A stretch of DNA of 64,000 nucleotides from Gp6-AA40 sp035496255 (GTDB lineage: Bacteria > Acidobacteriota > Vicinamibacteria > Vicinamibacterales > UBA2999), in assembly GCA_035496255.1 (NCBI GenBank), contig DATJEU010000032.1:61934-125933 (forward strand), given 5' to 3'. Below are positions 36,785 through 43,942 of the stretch, in pieces (position 1 is the stretch's first letter; every line of letters begins with the position of its first letter). The notes below the pieces were generated by a model. That model worked only from the letters and a program-made list of their open reading frames with translations, had not been told where the DNA came from and did no database searches. Both the position numbers and the translations under genes were made by a program.

Positions 36785-37381
36785 GTGGCCGATGCGCCCA
36801 CCAGGGACCTCGATCGTGAGCTCACGTCCCTCGAGACGGAGCTGAAGCGGCTCGAGGCCGAATACAACATGTTCTTCGCCGGGCGCCTGCCGCGTCCGCC
36901 GTGGGAGACGCGCAGCCGGGTCGAGGCCATCGTCAAGCGTCTCGATCGCACCCACATCAACAACACCGGCGACCGCTTCCGTTTCACCACGCTCCAGTCG
37001 CGCTATTCCACGTTCATCGACTTGTGGGATCGCGGCCTGCGTGCCCGTGAGGAAGGACGGCCCGGTCCGTTCGCCGCGCCGCCGCCCAAGACCAGGGAGG
37101 AGGAGCGGCCGAAGAAGCCCGAAGATCGGATCCTGCGCGTCACGACGTTCCGCGACCCGCTGCACGAGATGGACAAGCTGCACGATCTCTACGACAGCTT
37201 GTCCGAAGCGCGGCGCGAGGCGGGCCAAGATGCGATCCCGTTCCACAAATTCACCGAGGTGGTCCGGTCGCAGGTGACCGCGCTCAAGGAAAACGGGACC
37301 CCCGAGGTCGCCTTCCGTGTGGCGGTGAAAGAAGGGAAAGTCAGTTTTACCGCGCGAGCACTCAAAGGCGCGTCACGGTGA
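36785..37381 (+). CDS. MXAN_5187-like coiled-coil protein, unknown role
   Basis: The product has 198 residues. A charged coiled-coil N-terminus ('LDRELTSLETELKRLEAEYNMFFAGRLPRPPWETR') is followed by 'RFRFTTLQSRYSTFIDLWDRGLRAREEGRPGPF', a basic Pro-rich linker, and a C-terminal domain with 'PFHKFTEVVRSQVTALKE'. The arrangement resembles the C-terminal region of the myxobacterial MXAN_5187 family, also seen in Acidobacteriota; the function is unknown. The GTG at 36785 is the only early in-frame start after the upstream repeat. It converges on the cold-shock gene. Confidence 0.6.
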   Translation: MADAPTRDLDRELTSLETELKRLEAEYNMFFAGRLPRPPWETRSRVEAIVKRLDRTHINNTGDRFRFTTLQSRYSTFIDLWDRGLRAREEGRPGPFAAPPPKTREEERPKKPEDRILRVTTFRDPLHEMDKLHDLYDSLSEARREAGQDAIPFHKFTEVVRSQVTALKENGTPEVAFRVAVKEGKVSFTARALKGASR

Positions 37382-37417
37382 GATGAAGTGGGATGAGAGA
37401 GTGAGGCGTGCGGCGGG

Positions 37418-37457
37418 GAAAGCGCCCGGCGCCGCTCCGGAGAGCCGCGCGCCGGGC
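37418..37457 (-). terminator. Hairpin 3' of the cold-shock gene
   Basis: On the minus strand GCCCGGCGC (37457-37449) and GCGCCGGGC (37432-37424) form a perfect nine-base stem with an inner CTCCGGAG palindrome, followed by GCTTTCC. It lies 16 bases past the cold-shock stop codon; the T-run is weak. Confidence 0.55.
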
Positions 37458-37472
37458 AGGTCGTGCGTGGTT

Positions 37473-37676
37473 CTAGGCTTTGGTGACGTTCCCCGCCTGC
37501 GGACCCTTCGGGCCGTCGACGATCTCGAACTCGACCGCCTGCCCCTCTTCCAGGGACCGGAAGCCGTTCCCACTGATCGCGGAGTAGTGCACGAACACGT
37601 CGCTGCCACCCTCACGCTCAATGAAGCCATAGCCCTTGGCGTTGTTGAACCACTTGACCTTGCCTGTAATGCGCAT
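37473..37676 (-). CDS. csp: Cold-shock domain protein (CspA family)
   Basis: The 67-residue product is a single cold-shock domain. RNP1 is 'KGYGFIE' (about 14-20) and RNP2 is 'VFVHYSA' (about 27-33); the N-terminal 'GKVKWFNNAKGYGFI' is canonical. These proteins bind single-stranded RNA and melt secondary structure. A good ribosome-binding site, AGGGAAGAAG, precedes the ATG. The 5' side holds about 150 bases without a gene, then a promoter-hairpin-terminator unit on the same strand (37828-37929), so the leader may be long and regulated, as in other csp genes. Confidence 0.97.
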   Translation of the reverse strand: MRITGKVKWFNNAKGYGFIEREGGSDVFVHYSAISGNGFRSLEEGQAVEFEIVDGPKGPQAGNVTKA

Positions 37677-37827
37677 CGTTCTTCTTCCCTGCTAGTGCGG
37701 ATCTTCCCGGTGGGTCGCCCGCTTGCGATACATGCACAGGAACGATCCCGTCTTCGCCCGGCCGGCGATGGTGCGAGCCGGCAGGTCCGCCGGTGGTGCG
37801 TGGCGGCTGAAGATGAGTTTCCCGGGC

Positions 37828-37895
37828 ACAAAAAAAGACCGCGAGTGCTTACGCGGCCTCGACTGCTACGCTTAGGGAACGCCCCGTAAACGTAG
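37828..37895 (-). ncRNA. Candidate small RNA or attenuated leader upstream of csp
   Basis: Downstream of a consensus promoter the minus strand would give an RNA of about 67 bases. It has a first stem GCTACG/CGTAGC (37896-37891 with 37870-37865) closing a loop with GGGGCGTTCCC, and a second stem GGCCGCG/CGCGGTC (37858-37852, 37843-37837) directly followed by seven T (37836-37830), a classical intrinsic terminator. No ORF fits inside. Either a free sRNA or a transcript that usually stops before csp (start 37676) is possible. I recognise no known RNA family. Confidence 0.6.
37830..37858 (-). terminator. Intrinsic terminator ahead of csp
   Basis: On the minus strand a seven-base stem GGCCGCG/CGCGGTC with an eight-base loop is followed by TTTTTTT. 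It lies 154 bases upstream of the csp start, so it either ends the candidate small RNA or acts as an attenuator in the csp leader. Confidence 0.75.
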
Positions 37896-37900
37896 CGGCT

Positions 37901-37929
37901 ATCCTACGGTCGGCCTCGGCGGCTGTCAA
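37901..37929 (-). promoter_or_regulatory. Sigma70-type promoter reading toward csp
   Basis: On the minus strand TTGACA (37929-37924) is a perfect -35 and TAGGAT (37906-37901) a good -10, with exactly 17 bases between. The transcription start is expected near 37894. It is divergent from purH, whose ATG is at 37983. Confidence 0.75.
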
Positions 37930-37982
37930 GGACAACTGCGAAAAAAGGCCGGAAAACAACCCGGATTTGTAACGATCCCGAC

Positions 37983-39656
37983 ATGCCACGTGCGCTCATC
38001 AGTGTCTCCGACAAAACCGGCCTGCTGGACTTTGCCAGGGGGCTGGCCGACCGCGGCTTCGACCTCGTGTCCACGGGGGGCACCGCCGCCGCCCTGCGGC
38101 GGGGCGGGCTGCCGGTGATTTCCGTCTCGGATGTCACCGGCTTCCCCGAGATGATGGACGGCCGCGTCAAGACGCTTCACCCGATGGTCCACGGCGGCAT
38201 CCTCGCGCGACGCTCCAACCCGCAGGATCTGGACTCGGCCGACAGCCACGGGATCGTCCTCATCGATCTCGTCGCCGTGAATCTGTATCCCTTCGTGAAG
38301 ACGGCCGCCAATCCTGACACCCCGTTCGACGCGCTGATCGAGGACATCGACATCGGCGGCCCGAGCCTGGTGCGCGCGGCCGCGAAGAATTTCCAGGACG
38401 TCATGGTCGTGGTCTCGCCGGCCGACTATGGCGAGGTGCTGCGTGAACTGGATCGGCCGGCCGGCCCGTCACCCGCCTTTCGGTTCGAGCTTGCGCGCAA
38501 GGCGTTCGCGCATACCGGCAGCTACGACACGGCGATTGCGTCGACGCTTGCGACGGTCACGGCGAGTGACGGTACATTCACACGCGCGGCGGAGACCGGC
38601 CTGCCCCGAGCGGCGTCGACGGGGATGCCCGCGACCTTGTCGCCCGACTTGCGCAAGCTGCGGGATCTTCGCTACGGCGAGAATCCGCATCAGACCGCGG
38701 CCTGGTACGCCGAGGACGGAGCGGCGGGCCTCGGCGCCGCGCGCGTGCTGCAGGGCAAGGAACTGTCGTATACGAACCTGCTCGATCTCGATGCCGCCGC
38801 GCGCATCGTTCTCGAATTCACCGAACCAGCAGCGGCGGTGATCAAGCATACGAACCCGTGCGGTGCGGCCACCGGCGCGCATGCGGCGGAGGCCTACGTG
38901 CGTGCGCGCGAAGCCGATGCGCTGTCGGCGTTCGGCGGGATCGTCGGTCTGAACCGGCCGATCGATGTCGAAGCGGCGCGGGCGATCGTGTCGACGTTCA
39001 TCGAAGCGGTGATTGCACCGGCGGTGGACGAAGAGGCCAGGACGATTCTCGCGGCCAAGGCGAACATGCGCGTGGTGGTCGCCGATTTCAGCCGGCTCGC
39101 GATCGAGGCCGGCACCGAAATCCGCTCAGTGCTCGGAGCTGTGCTCGTGCAGTCGCGCGATCGCGTGGCGGAAGCGTTCGCCCCCTGGCCGACGGCGGAC
39201 GTCGATTCCGGTGGCCGTCGGGGCGGGTCTTCAGGCCCGCTCCCGGCCGCCACCGCCGCCGGTGAATTACGCGTCGTCACGAAGCGTGCACCGACGGAGG
39301 CCGAGTGGCGGGCGCTGCGCTTCGCCTGGCGCGTGTGCGCGCACGTCAAGTCCAACACGGTCATCTTCACGTCGGCCGATGCGACGCTGGCGATCGGCGC
39401 GGGCCAGATGAGTCGTGTGGATGCCGTGAACGTCGCTACCATGAAGGCCGCAGCCTCCGGCGTTGCCCTTGCGGGATCGGTGGCGGCGTCGGATGCGTAC
39501 TTCCCGTTCCGCGATGGTCTCGACGCGGTAGCCGCGGCGGGTGCCACCGCGGTGGTGCAGCCGGGCGGATCGGTGAACGATCAGAAGGTGATCGCCGCGG
39601 CCGACGACCACGGTCTGACGATGGTCTTCACCGGCCGGCGGCACTTCAGGCATTGA
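37983..39656 (+). CDS. purH: Bifunctional AICAR transformylase/IMP cyclohydrolase
   Basis: The 557-residue product catalyses the last two steps of IMP synthesis. The N-terminal IMP cyclohydrolase (MGS-like) domain has 'ISVSDKTGLLDFARGLADRGF', 'STGGTAAAL' and 'MMDGRVKTLHP'. The transformylase domain has 'LRYGENPHQTAAWY', 'KHTNPCGAA' with the catalytic Lys-His, and 'IGAGQMSRVDAVNVA'. Between 'SRDRVAEAFAPWP' and 'RVVTKRAPTEAEWRALRFAWR' is an extra Gly/Ser/Pro-rich loop of about 25 residues encoded by a REP palindrome (39220-39243). It starts 54 bases after the divergent csp-side promoter. Confidence 0.96.
   Translation: MPRALISVSDKTGLLDFARGLADRGFDLVSTGGTAAALRRGGLPVISVSDVTGFPEMMDGRVKTLHPMVHGGILARRSNPQDLDSADSHGIVLIDLVAVNLYPFVKTAANPDTPFDALIEDIDIGGPSLVRAAAKNFQDVMVVVSPADYGEVLRELDRPAGPSPAFRFELARKAFAHTGSYDTAIASTLATVTASDGTFTRAAETGLPRAASTGMPATLSPDLRKLRDLRYGENPHQTAAWYAEDGAAGLGAARVLQGKELSYTNLLDLDAAARIVLEFTEPAAAVIKHTNPCGAATGAHAAEAYVRAREADALSAFGGIVGLNRPIDVEAARAIVSTFIEAVIAPAVDEEARTILAAKANMRVVVADFSRLAIEAGTEIRSVLGAVLVQSRDRVAEAFAPWPTADVDSGGRRGGSSGPLPAATAAGELRVVTKRAPTEAEWRALRFAWRVCAHVKSNTVIFTSADATLAIGAGQMSRVDAVNVATMKAAASGVALAGSVAASDAYFPFRDGLDAVAAAGATAVVQPGGSVNDQKVIAAADDHGLTMVFTGRRHFRH
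39220..39243. repeat. REP-type palindrome inside purH
   Basis: GGGGCGGGTCTTCAGGCCCG followed by CTCC is a palindromic element with the CTTCAG centre. The first 20 bases recur exactly, in the opposite orientation, inside ispE (46209-46228). It is in frame and encodes a Gly/Ser-rich loop between conserved PurH blocks. Confidence 0.75.
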
Positions 39657-39659
39657 GCC

Positions 39660-39908
39660 ATGCCCTATCGTGACGACCCGATCGTGACGCTGGCGACGTT
39701 CGAGACCGAGTTCGAAGCGTCGCTCGCGCGCGGCGCGCTCGAAGCCATCGGCATCCGGGCGTTGGTGCCTGGGGAGCAGGCGGGCACTTACGTTCGACGC
39801 GCGCGCGGTATCCGTGGCGTGGAGCTCAAGGTGTTCGAGCGTGATCACGCCCGCGCCGCCGTCGAACTCCGGCGGCTGCAGATCCGGATCGTCGAGCCGG
39901 ACGAGTAG
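39660..39908 (+). CDS. DUF2007-type small protein
   Basis: The 82-residue product matches the DUF2007 pattern of a small alpha/beta domain: 'IVTLATFETEFEASLARGALEAIGIRALVPGE' then 'VELKVFERDHARAAVELRRL'. The family is sometimes called a putative signal-transducing or PII-like fold, without proven function. The ATG is three bases after the purH stop, so it is translated from the purH transcript. Confidence 0.75.
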   Translation: MPYRDDPIVTLATFETEFEASLARGALEAIGIRALVPGEQAGTYVRRARGIRGVELKVFERDHARAAVELRRLQIRIVEPDE

Positions 39909-39994
39909 CCCGGGATCCGCCATCCCCTGAAGAGACAGGCTCCGCCATCGTTATCGACTGGTGACGTCCTCAGGAAGGGATTACACTCCGCCGC

Positions 39995-40321
39995 ATGAAT
40001 CGACGCGGCTTTCTCCTGGGGGTGATCGCGACCGTCGCGACCGTTGCGGCGATCGTGCTCCCGGCACACGCACAGGATTCCGACAGTCCGCCGGATGGCC
40101 GCGAGGGACGCGGCGGCCGTGGTGGGCGTGAAGGTCGTGAAGGTCGTGGTGGCCGGGGCGGTCGTGGTGCACGCGGGCGCGGCGGGCGCGGCCGCGGTGA
40201 ACGTCAGGGAGGACGCGGCGCACGCGGGGCTCGTGCAGGGCGCGGCGGCCGGCGCGGGCGCGGGCCCGATCCCGATGCACCGGACGGCCGCGGCCGTCGC
40301 GGAACGCCACCGCCGCAATAA
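39995..40321 (+). CDS. Secreted Arg/Gly-rich repeat protein
   Basis: The 108-residue product has a signal peptide ('FLLGVIATVATVAAIVLPAHAQ'). After a short acidic stretch, residues 36-95 are almost only Gly and Arg in 'GRGGRGG' and 'REGREGRG' units, ending Pro-rich. Such tails resemble RGG boxes that bind RNA or polyanions, but here the protein would be exported. Overlapping frames are also open because of the repeat, but only this one has a signal peptide. It converges with the heptose kinase gene. Confidence 0.6.
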   Translation: MNRRGFLLGVIATVATVAAIVLPAHAQDSDSPPDGREGRGGRGGREGREGRGGRGGRGARGRGGRGRGERQGGRGARGARAGRGGRRGRGPDPDAPDGRGRRGTPPPQ

Positions 40322-40347
40322 ACGGCGACTTCGAATGCGTCGAACGA

Positions 40348-41349
40348 CTACGGTATCGCCGCCAGCAGCTCGTCCGCCGATACCGTCGCCGGTCCGAACC
40401 GCGTCACGGTGATCCCGGCGGCCTCGTTCGCCAGCCGCGCGGCTTCCGCGGGCGTCGCGCCTGCGGCGATCGCCACCGCCATCGTGGCGATCACCGTATC
40501 GCCGGCGCCGGTCACATCCGAGACTTCACGCGCCGATGCCGGCAATCGACCTTCGACGGTATCTGCCAGCAGCCACATGCCCTGATCGCCCCGGGTCATC
40601 AGGACGCCGTGGCACCGAGCCCGCTCGCGAATCCGTCGCGCGGCGATGCGCGCGTCCTCCTCACTGCGTACGCGCATGTGCGCGGCAGTTTCAGTTTCGT
40701 GATGGTTCGGCGTGACGAACGTCGCGCCCGCGTAGTGGTCGATGTGGGGAATCTTCGGATCGACGAGCACCGCCGCGCCCGTGCGGGCCGCTTCCGTTAC
40801 CGCGGCCTCGACGATTCTCCGCGTGACACACCCTTTGAGGTAATCCGAGATTACGATCGCGTCGGCCTGGGCCGCATGCTTCTGCAATTCCGCGAGCAGG
40901 CGCTGTTCGATGTCGCCACTGACTTCGACGTCGACCTCGTAATCGATGCGGGCCACCTGCTGGTTGCGTTCGGTGACGACGCGCACTTTGGTGGTGGTGG
41001 GCCGGTCCGGATCGGCGACGAACGATGGGGCGATGCCGCTGTCGCGGCACTCGCGCGTCAGCAGCGCCGCGCCGTCGTCGGTTCCGGTGAGCGCGACCAG
41101 GGCGGCCTGTGCGCCGAGCGCTGCGATGTTGTGCGCGACGTTGGCAGCGCCGCCGAGACGATGGGTTTCGTGCTCGAACGCGACGACAGGAACGGGTGCT
41201 TCCGGAGAAATGCGCGAGACGCGGCCGGCGATGAATCGATCGAGCATGGCATCGCCGATGACCAGCACCCGGACGCCGGCGAAGCCGCGCGCGATCGCGC
41301 GTGCCCGCTCAGCGCTGAGCGGTGGCAGCAGCACGCGGTTGGCTGTCAC
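40348..41349 (-). CDS. rfaE1: D-glycero-beta-D-manno-heptose-7-phosphate kinase
   Basis: The 333-residue PfkB-family kinase matches the kinase half of HldE/RfaE: 'VLVIGDAMLDRFIAGRVSRISPEAPVPVV' (about 29-57), 'RLGGAANVAHNIAALGA', 'DYLKGCVT', and the catalytic 'VSDVTGAGDTVIATMAVAIA' with the Asp base. It phosphorylates heptose-7-phosphate at O1 for LPS inner-core ADP-heptose synthesis. No cytidylyltransferase domain is attached, so a separate HldC/RfaE2 would be needed. The start overlaps the end of the O-antigen ligase gene by 41 bases; both and the heptosyltransferase form an LPS operon. Confidence 0.92.
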   Translation of the reverse strand: MTANRVLLPPLSAERARAIARGFAGVRVLVIGDAMLDRFIAGRVSRISPEAPVPVVAFEHETHRLGGAANVAHNIAALGAQAALVALTGTDDGAALLTRECRDSGIAPSFVADPDRPTTTKVRVVTERNQQVARIDYEVDVEVSGDIEQRLLAELQKHAAQADAIVISDYLKGCVTRRIVEAAVTEAARTGAAVLVDPKIPHIDHYAGATFVTPNHHETETAAHMRVRSEEDARIAARRIRERARCHGVLMTRGDQGMWLLADTVEGRLPASAREVSDVTGAGDTVIATMAVAIAAGATPAEAARLANEAAGITVTRFGPATVSADELLAAIP

Positions 41350-42508
41350 GGATTGCCGCGTACGGCAGCGTGATCAGCACGAGGAACGTCATGAGGAACT
41401 CGGAGTCGCCGAAGTTGTACTCGAACATGCCGGCCGCCAGCATGGCGGCGACGGCCGCGATGCCCGTGGCGCCGAGGAGCCGCTCACCATCGCGGAACAC
41501 CTTCAGCAAGCCGGCAAGGGTGACCCCGATGAACGCCAGCCAGATGACGAGGGCCGGGATGCCGCGCTCCGCCATGATCTGCACCGGCACGTTGTGCAGG
41601 TGCGGATTGACCCGATTGACGGCGTAGTCGGGCCGGTAGCGCGGGTAGACACGCGGAATCATGTTCGGGCCGACGCCGGCCAGCGGAAAGTCGCGTGTGA
41701 CGCGCGCGCCGATTTCCAGCATCGCGACACGATCCTGACTGGTTGGATCGTTCTTGCTGAAGGTGGACGTCATGCGCTGCGTCACCGACGTCGGCGCGAA
41801 GAACAGGAGTCCGGCGACGGCAATCGGCGCCAGGCCGATCAGGCGGAAATCCTTGAAGAGGAACAGGACGCCGACGGCGACCGCGGTGCCGACCCACGCG
41901 CTCCGCGTCAACGTCAGCGCCAGCGCCACGAGCAGCGCCGGCATCACCAATGCCGGCCAGACGCGGTCACGTCCGCCGTACAGCAGTCGCGCCACCGCCG
42001 CACAGACCACCAGCATCAGGATGCCCGAGTACGTCATGTAGTGCGTCAACGCGCCTTCAGGACGACGTCCGAGGTTGTCGTAGTGCAGCACGCCGTACTG
42101 AATGATTCCGTAAGCGGCGCTGGCCGCGCCGATCGACACCAGCACGTCGATGACCGTCGCGGCGCGCTGGCCGCGGCCGATGTCGTACACCATCGGCACG
42201 ATCGCGAACAGCAGTAACTGTTTGTCGTCGATGAAGCTCTCGCGCGCGTCGAACGAGAACATCGACGAGACCAGCGTTGCGGCCGCGTAGATCGCGAGCG
42301 GCATGAAGAATCGCGGTGCTGACGGCAGCGTGCGATCGCGCACCTGCATGGCGACCCAGCAGACGAAGGTCAACGCCAGCAAGACATTCGCCGCGGCGAT
42401 CGACATCTGCAGCGCGGCGACGAATCCGAGCAGGAACCAGAAGGTGACGCGTTCGAGGCCGATCTCGCTCCTCGTCGTCTGCGTCACGCTCATCGTCATT
42501 GCGCTCAT
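41309..42508 (-). CDS. O-antigen ligase-like membrane protein (Wzy/WaaL family)
   Basis: The 399-residue product has about 11 membrane helices and a large periplasmic loop at about 240-320, typical of the Wzy_C superfamily. The motif 'NPHLHNVPVQIMAERGIPALVIWLAFIG' near residue 300 contains the His and Arg positions used by O-antigen ligases, preceded by 'FPLAGVGPNMIPRVYP'. It probably transfers polysaccharide to lipid A-core or polymerises it. It lies between heptose kinase and heptosyltransferase genes, all on the minus strand, which supports an LPS role. Confidence 0.85.
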   Translation of the reverse strand: MSAMTMSVTQTTRSEIGLERVTFWFLLGFVAALQMSIAAANVLLALTFVCWVAMQVRDRTLPSAPRFFMPLAIYAAATLVSSMFSFDARESFIDDKQLLLFAIVPMVYDIGRGQRAATVIDVLVSIGAASAAYGIIQYGVLHYDNLGRRPEGALTHYMTYSGILMLVVCAAVARLLYGGRDRVWPALVMPALLVALALTLTRSAWVGTAVAVGVLFLFKDFRLIGLAPIAVAGLLFFAPTSVTQRMTSTFSKNDPTSQDRVAMLEIGARVTRDFPLAGVGPNMIPRVYPRYRPDYAVNRVNPHLHNVPVQIMAERGIPALVIWLAFIGVTLAGLLKVFRDGERLLGATGIAAVAAMLAAGMFEYNFGDSEFLMTFLVLITLPYAAIRDSQPRAAATAQR

Positions 42509-42520
42509 TGCTGCTTCCTT

Positions 42521-42544
42521 GGCTCGGCTGAAGCCGAGCGCTAC
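42521..42544. repeat. REP-type palindrome upstream of the O-antigen ligase gene
   Basis: Read on the minus strand: GTAGCGCTCGGCTTCAGCCG then AGCC. It has the GTAG start and CTTCAG centre shared with the elements at 17959-17986 and 50644-50709. It fills most of the 53-base gap between the heptosyltransferase and ligase genes. Confidence 0.75.
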
Positions 42545-42561
42545 TTTCGATCCTGGTCCGG

Positions 42562-43650
42562 TCAGCCGGGCGGAGCAATCGCTTCAACCGGACGCGATGC
42601 CAGCACCCGTTCAACCGCCGCCGCAACCTGCGACGGCGTGATCCCGGTCAGGCAGCGGAAGTCGCCCGGCGCGCAGCGCCGCTGATTGCACGGACGGCAC
42701 GGCAGCGAGCCGGCATCGACGGTCACCGACAGCCAGCGATCGTCGCGCCACGGGCGTGACCGTTCCGCCAGCGTCGGACCGAGCAGCGCCACGATGGGCG
42801 TCTCCGTCGTGGCGGCGATGTGGGCTGGTCCGCTGTCGCCCCCAATGTATACCGCGGCGCGGCAAATCAGCGCGCGAAGTTGCACGAGGTCGAATTCGCC
42901 CGTCTCGGGAAGCGCGCTGGCGAGCGGGCCGAGTGCCCGCCGGGCCTCGGTCACGACGCGTGCCGCCGCCGCAGCGTCGGACGGTCCGGACGTGATGACG
43001 ATGCGTCGCCCGGGATCGCGCTGGACCAGTGCGGCGATCAAGGAAACGAAATGAGCCTCGGGCCACCGGCGAAACGGGTTGCCGGCACTGACGTGGATGA
43101 TGACCAGCGGGTGGTCGCTGGTGATGCCTGCCAGCCGCAGCCGTTCATCGACTCGCCGTGCCGCCGCCGCATCGGGTGCCATCGCCACGGCGTCGCGACC
43201 GGGAGCCGGCGCCTCGATGCCGAGTGGCGTCAGCAGGTCCCACTGATTCTCCACGGCGTGCCGCGGGCCGAGATCGGGAGCGCGCTCGACGCGATCGGTG
43301 TACATCCAGCTGCGTCCGGCGGTGACATACCCGATGCGGCGCGGGGCACCGCTGGCCCACGTGAGCCAGGCCGCCCGCGGCCCCCCGTGCAGATCGATGG
43401 CGAGGTCGAAGTGACGGCGCCGGAGGTCGCGTCCGATCGCGAGGTCATCCGCGAGGCGGCCAAGGCCTCGACGGCGGGGAATGACGATGATGTCGGTGAG
43501 ATTCGGGTTGCCGTGGAGGATTGGAGCGGCCGATGGTTCGACGACGTAGGTCAGGCGGGCGTCCGGATAGTGGCGCCGCAGTGCGCGAATGACCGGAGTG
43601 GTGAAGACCACGTCGCCGATCAGGCGCAGGCGAACGAGGAGGATGTTCAT
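42562..43650 (-). CDS. GT9-family lipopolysaccharide heptosyltransferase
   Basis: The 362-residue product has the GT9 features: 'MNILLVRLRLIGDVVFTTPVIRALRRHYPDA' at the N-terminus, a donor half with 'LVIIHVSAGNPFRRWPEAHFVSLIAAL', 'ICRAAVYIGGDSGPAHIAATTETPIVALLG' (about 263-292) and 'RCLTGITPSQVAAAVERVL'. Close relatives transfer ADP-heptose to the LPS inner core (WaaF/WaaC/WaaQ). A Cys-rich C-terminal stretch ('CRPCNQRRCAPGDFRCL') is common in this group. It is the first gene of the leftward LPS group. Confidence 0.9.
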   Translation of the reverse strand: MNILLVRLRLIGDVVFTTPVIRALRRHYPDARLTYVVEPSAAPILHGNPNLTDIIVIPRRRGLGRLADDLAIGRDLRRRHFDLAIDLHGGPRAAWLTWASGAPRRIGYVTAGRSWMYTDRVERAPDLGPRHAVENQWDLLTPLGIEAPAPGRDAVAMAPDAAAARRVDERLRLAGITSDHPLVIIHVSAGNPFRRWPEAHFVSLIAALVQRDPGRRIVITSGPSDAAAAARVVTEARRALGPLASALPETGEFDLVQLRALICRAAVYIGGDSGPAHIAATTETPIVALLGPTLAERSRPWRDDRWLSVTVDAGSLPCRPCNQRRCAPGDFRCLTGITPSQVAAAVERVLASRPVEAIAPPG

Positions 43651-43734
43651 CCGTCGACTGCGCCCAGGATAAATCCTCGACTGGCCTCAGAGCGCCGCTT
43701 CAATCACACAGCGCGTCCTGGGCCGGCCGGAGGA

Positions 43735-43905
43735 TCACGGCTCGATCGTGGCTTCGTCGATCAGCATCACCGGAATGTCGTCCTTGATGGGGTACACCCG
43801 GTGACAGGAATCGCACTTGAGAGCCGTGCCGTTCTTCACCAGCTTCACCGGCGTCTTGCAGTTCGGGCAGGCGAGAATCTCGAGCAGTTCAGCGTCGACC
43901 GGCAC
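43735..43905 (-). CDS. Trm112-family zinc-binding small protein
   Basis: The 56-residue product starts at a GTG. The pattern 'LLEILACPNCKTPVKLV' then 'LKCDSCHRVYPIKDDIPVML' is the Trm112/YcaR family, with four Cys likely to bind zinc. Trm112 activates several methyltransferases in eukaryotes and archaea; bacterial members are less well defined and often lie near LPS genes. A TATACT sequence lies six bases upstream of the GTG, so the mRNA may have little or no leader. Confidence 0.85.
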   Translation of the reverse strand: MPVDAELLEILACPNCKTPVKLVKNGTALKCDSCHRVYPIKDDIPVMLIDEATIEP

Positions 43906-43942
43906 GGCTGGAGTATAGCATTTGCGTTAACATTCACTATCC

